Source of the DNA: Rickettsiales bacterium
Lineage (GTDB): Bacteria > Pseudomonadota > Alphaproteobacteria > Rickettsiales > UBA1997
NCBI GenBank assembly: GCA_028040005.1
Contig: JAOFKK010000001.1
Coordinates: forward strand, 1 to 40,456
DNA: 40,456 nucleotides
Direction: 5' to 3'
Shown here: positions 39,123 through 40,456 of the stretch, one piece after another
Layout: each line of letters starts with the position of its first letter
Position numbering within the stretch: the stretch's first letter is position 1
Notes under the pieces: generated by a model
Told to the model about the DNA's origin: nothing
Seen by the model: the letters and a program-made list of their open reading frames with translations, nothing else
Databases searched by the model: none
Program-made: the position numbers and the translations under genes

Positions 39123-40031
39123 ATGTCAGACGATAATCATAATATTCGCTCAATTGAAAGTATTGGATGGTTTATACTCCATTGTTTGCTTTTTTCTCTA
39201 ATTTCAGTATTGACAAAATATGTCATGAAAACTGGTATCTCCATTGTAGAGATTATTGCTTTTCAAACATTTTTTACTTTTATATTTTTAACAATCATCA
39301 AGAAGGGTACATTTAAAATATTACCTACAAAAAGAATATTATTTCTTCATGCTGTTCGTGCATTTCTTTGGTTAATCGCTACTGCCATATTCTTTAAAAG
39401 TCTTAACCACATATCACTTCCAAAAGCCACATCACTCAGTTTTTCTACTCCATTATTTACCATAATTTTTGCAATTATTATCTTAAAGGAAGTAATGCAT
39501 AAACATTATATTATTCCATTATTTTTGGGATTTATAGGAATGTTGGTGATTTTACGCCCAGGATTTGATGGGTATGACTCTGAATCATTACTAGTTTTAG
39601 TGGCTTGTATTTTGTGGTCAATTACCGACATCATAATAAAGCATCTGTGCGCGTCCCATGAAAATGCAAATATAACATGGTTCTTTACTGGCTTTAGTTT
39701 TTTAATGATTCTTCCAATATTGCCACAATTCTGGACAACTCCAAATATAATGCAATTTGGAATTATGATGGCAATAGCAGTATTATTTTTACTAAATATA
39801 TTATCGCTAACTAATGCCTATAAGCTTGGTAGTATGACCGTTATGCAGCCATTTGCTTTTACAAACTTAATTTTTGTAGCAATTTTATCATATTTTGTAT
39901 TTGATGAAATGATTGTAACTCCAACCATTATTGGAAGTGTTATAATTATTATGAGTACAAGTTTTATTGCTTATAATGAGCGTAAAAAATATCAAAAATG
40001 GTTATCTTATAAAATTGGTAGTGATTTTTGA
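39123..40031 (+). CDS. EamA-family (DMT superfamily) transporter, second in window
   Basis: 302 residues with ten predicted helices in two EamA repeats (~15-140 and ~155-290): LLFSLISVLTKYVMKTGISI, RAFLWLIATAIFFKSLNHIS, FSTPLFTIIFAIIILKE and the second-repeat AFTNLIFVAILSYFVFDEMI. It starts 3 bases after the methyltransferase-ligase fusion, so the two are surely co-transcribed and the transporter may export the fusion's product or import its substrate. It is not closely similar to the other DMT protein (23531). Confidence 0.86.
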   Translation: MSDDNHNIRSIESIGWFILHCLLFSLISVLTKYVMKTGISIVEIIAFQTFFTFIFLTIIKKGTFKILPTKRILFLHAVRAFLWLIATAIFFKSLNHISLPKATSLSFSTPLFTIIFAIIILKEVMHKHYIIPLFLGFIGMLVILRPGFDGYDSESLLVLVACILWSITDIIIKHLCASHENANITWFFTGFSFLMILPILPQFWTTPNIMQFGIMMAIAVLFLLNILSLTNAYKLGSMTVMQPFAFTNLIFVAILSYFVFDEMIVTPTIIGSVIIIMSTSFIAYNERKKYQKWLSYKIGSDF

Positions 40032-40041
40032 TGATCGTAGT

Positions 40042-40456
40042 TTAAACTTTTAATTGAAATTCTGTCCATTTACCAATTTCAGATCTGCAAATAATATCGC
40101 CCTCAAAAGCGGTCATTATTCTTTTGCAAAATGGCAACCCCAAGCCAGTTCCATCTTTTTTACCAGAGGTAAAGAAGCTTTCAAAAATTAATGCCAATTT
40201 ATCCTTTTCAATTCCAGGGCCGTAATCTTTAAAATACAGATAATTGCCATCTGGTTTTGCTTCGGTTCTAATTTTAATTTTTGATTTATAATAAAGGGAG
40301 TTTTTAAGCAGATTAAAAATAACAAAAATCATCATATTTTCATCACCCCTAAAAATGAAGTCATCTTCTAAATCTAGATTAATCAGATTTTTTTCTTCCT
40401 GATTCTTGTAAGAATATTGCTTAATTGCCTTTTTGACTGTATCAGAAATCGATAGA
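40042..40456 (-). CDS. Histidine kinase, C-terminal part (HATPase_c), 5' end outside window
   Basis: The minus-strand frame is open from the window edge to a stop at 40042 (~137 residues). It contains the HATPase boxes: N-box MMIFVIFNLLKNSLYY, G1 DYGPGIEKDKLALIFESFFT, G2 DGTGLGLPFCKRIM. The ending AFEGDIICRSEIGKWTEFQL is reminiscent of the CqsS/LqsS-type autoinducer kinases, but the sensory region is not visible, so this is only a resemblance. The gene converges on the EamA transporter gene, 10 bases away. Confidence 0.85.
   Translation of the reverse strand, partial: LSISDTVKKAIKQYSYKNQEEKNLINLDLEDDFIFRGDENMMIFVIFNLLKNSLYYKSKIKIRTEAKPDGNYLYFKDYGPGIEKDKLALIFESFFTSGKKDGTGLGLPFCKRIMTAFEGDIICRSEIGKWTEFQLKV

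Overview
This is a strongly AT-rich, gene-dense stretch of a bacterial chromosome. Adjacent virB8 and virB9 genes, a dispersed housekeeping set (ruvA apart from ruvB, trmD-folD), many small lipoproteins, DMT-family transporters and short palindromic intergenic repeats suggest an alphaproteobacterial, Rickettsiales-like endosymbiont. That is inference from gene content: there is no rRNA or other marker here to fix the taxon. Shine-Dalgarno sequences are mostly weak or absent, so several starts are tentative.

Layout. (1) 1-2227, minus: a two-partner-secretion outer-membrane transporter, cut by the window edge, and an overlapping lipoprotein. (2) 2308-5007: a ruined restriction-modification locus. 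A small HTH gene is followed by the first ~136 codons of hsdM, an intact IS3-family element (2999-4260), the 3' part of an IS256-family transposase, and repeats. (3) 5054-7983: cinA-type gene, virB8 and virB9 in an overlapping plus-strand operon, with a convergent secreted LamG-like protein. (4) 8171-13500, plus: ruvB with two small paralogous membrane proteins, then pilT-like ATPase, ABC ATPase, trmD and folD. (5) 13511-15975: two unrecognised minus-strand genes on either side of tRNA-Val; the second is interrupted at a run of eight G. (6) 16005-25035: tyrA-like dehydrogenase, a palindromic repeat, metE, the ruvA/IMPase/RDD operon, and a minus-strand operon of a MGMT-like protein, two lipoproteins, a DMT transporter and a divergent oxidoreductase-like protein. 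(7) 25124-25935: tRNA-Tyr and tRNA-Ser embedded in unusual direct and inverted partial copies of themselves. (8) 25980-36258, minus: a defence operon of HTH, PLD-SNF2 helicase, DUF4391, type III Mod, HepT-like HEPN toxin, MntA-like nucleotidyltransferase, type III Res and a small ORF. (9) 36510-40031, plus: two acidic exported or anchored peptides, a methyltransferase/ATP-grasp ligase fusion and an EamA transporter. (10) The C-terminal part of a histidine kinase at the right edge.

How it fits together. The two ends of the window carry near-identical HTH genes with a shared upstream block, one in front of a dead type I system and one in front of an apparently intact type III-based system, which suggests a portable controller module. 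Mod and Res would modify and cut DNA, the PLD-helicase and DUF4391 proteins probably add a second anti-DNA activity, and HepT/MntA would act as an embedded addiction or abortive module. The acidic peptides, MTase-ligase fusion and exporter look like a small biosynthesis-and-export cassette of unknown product. VirB8/VirB9 and the TPS transporter are the visible secretion machinery.
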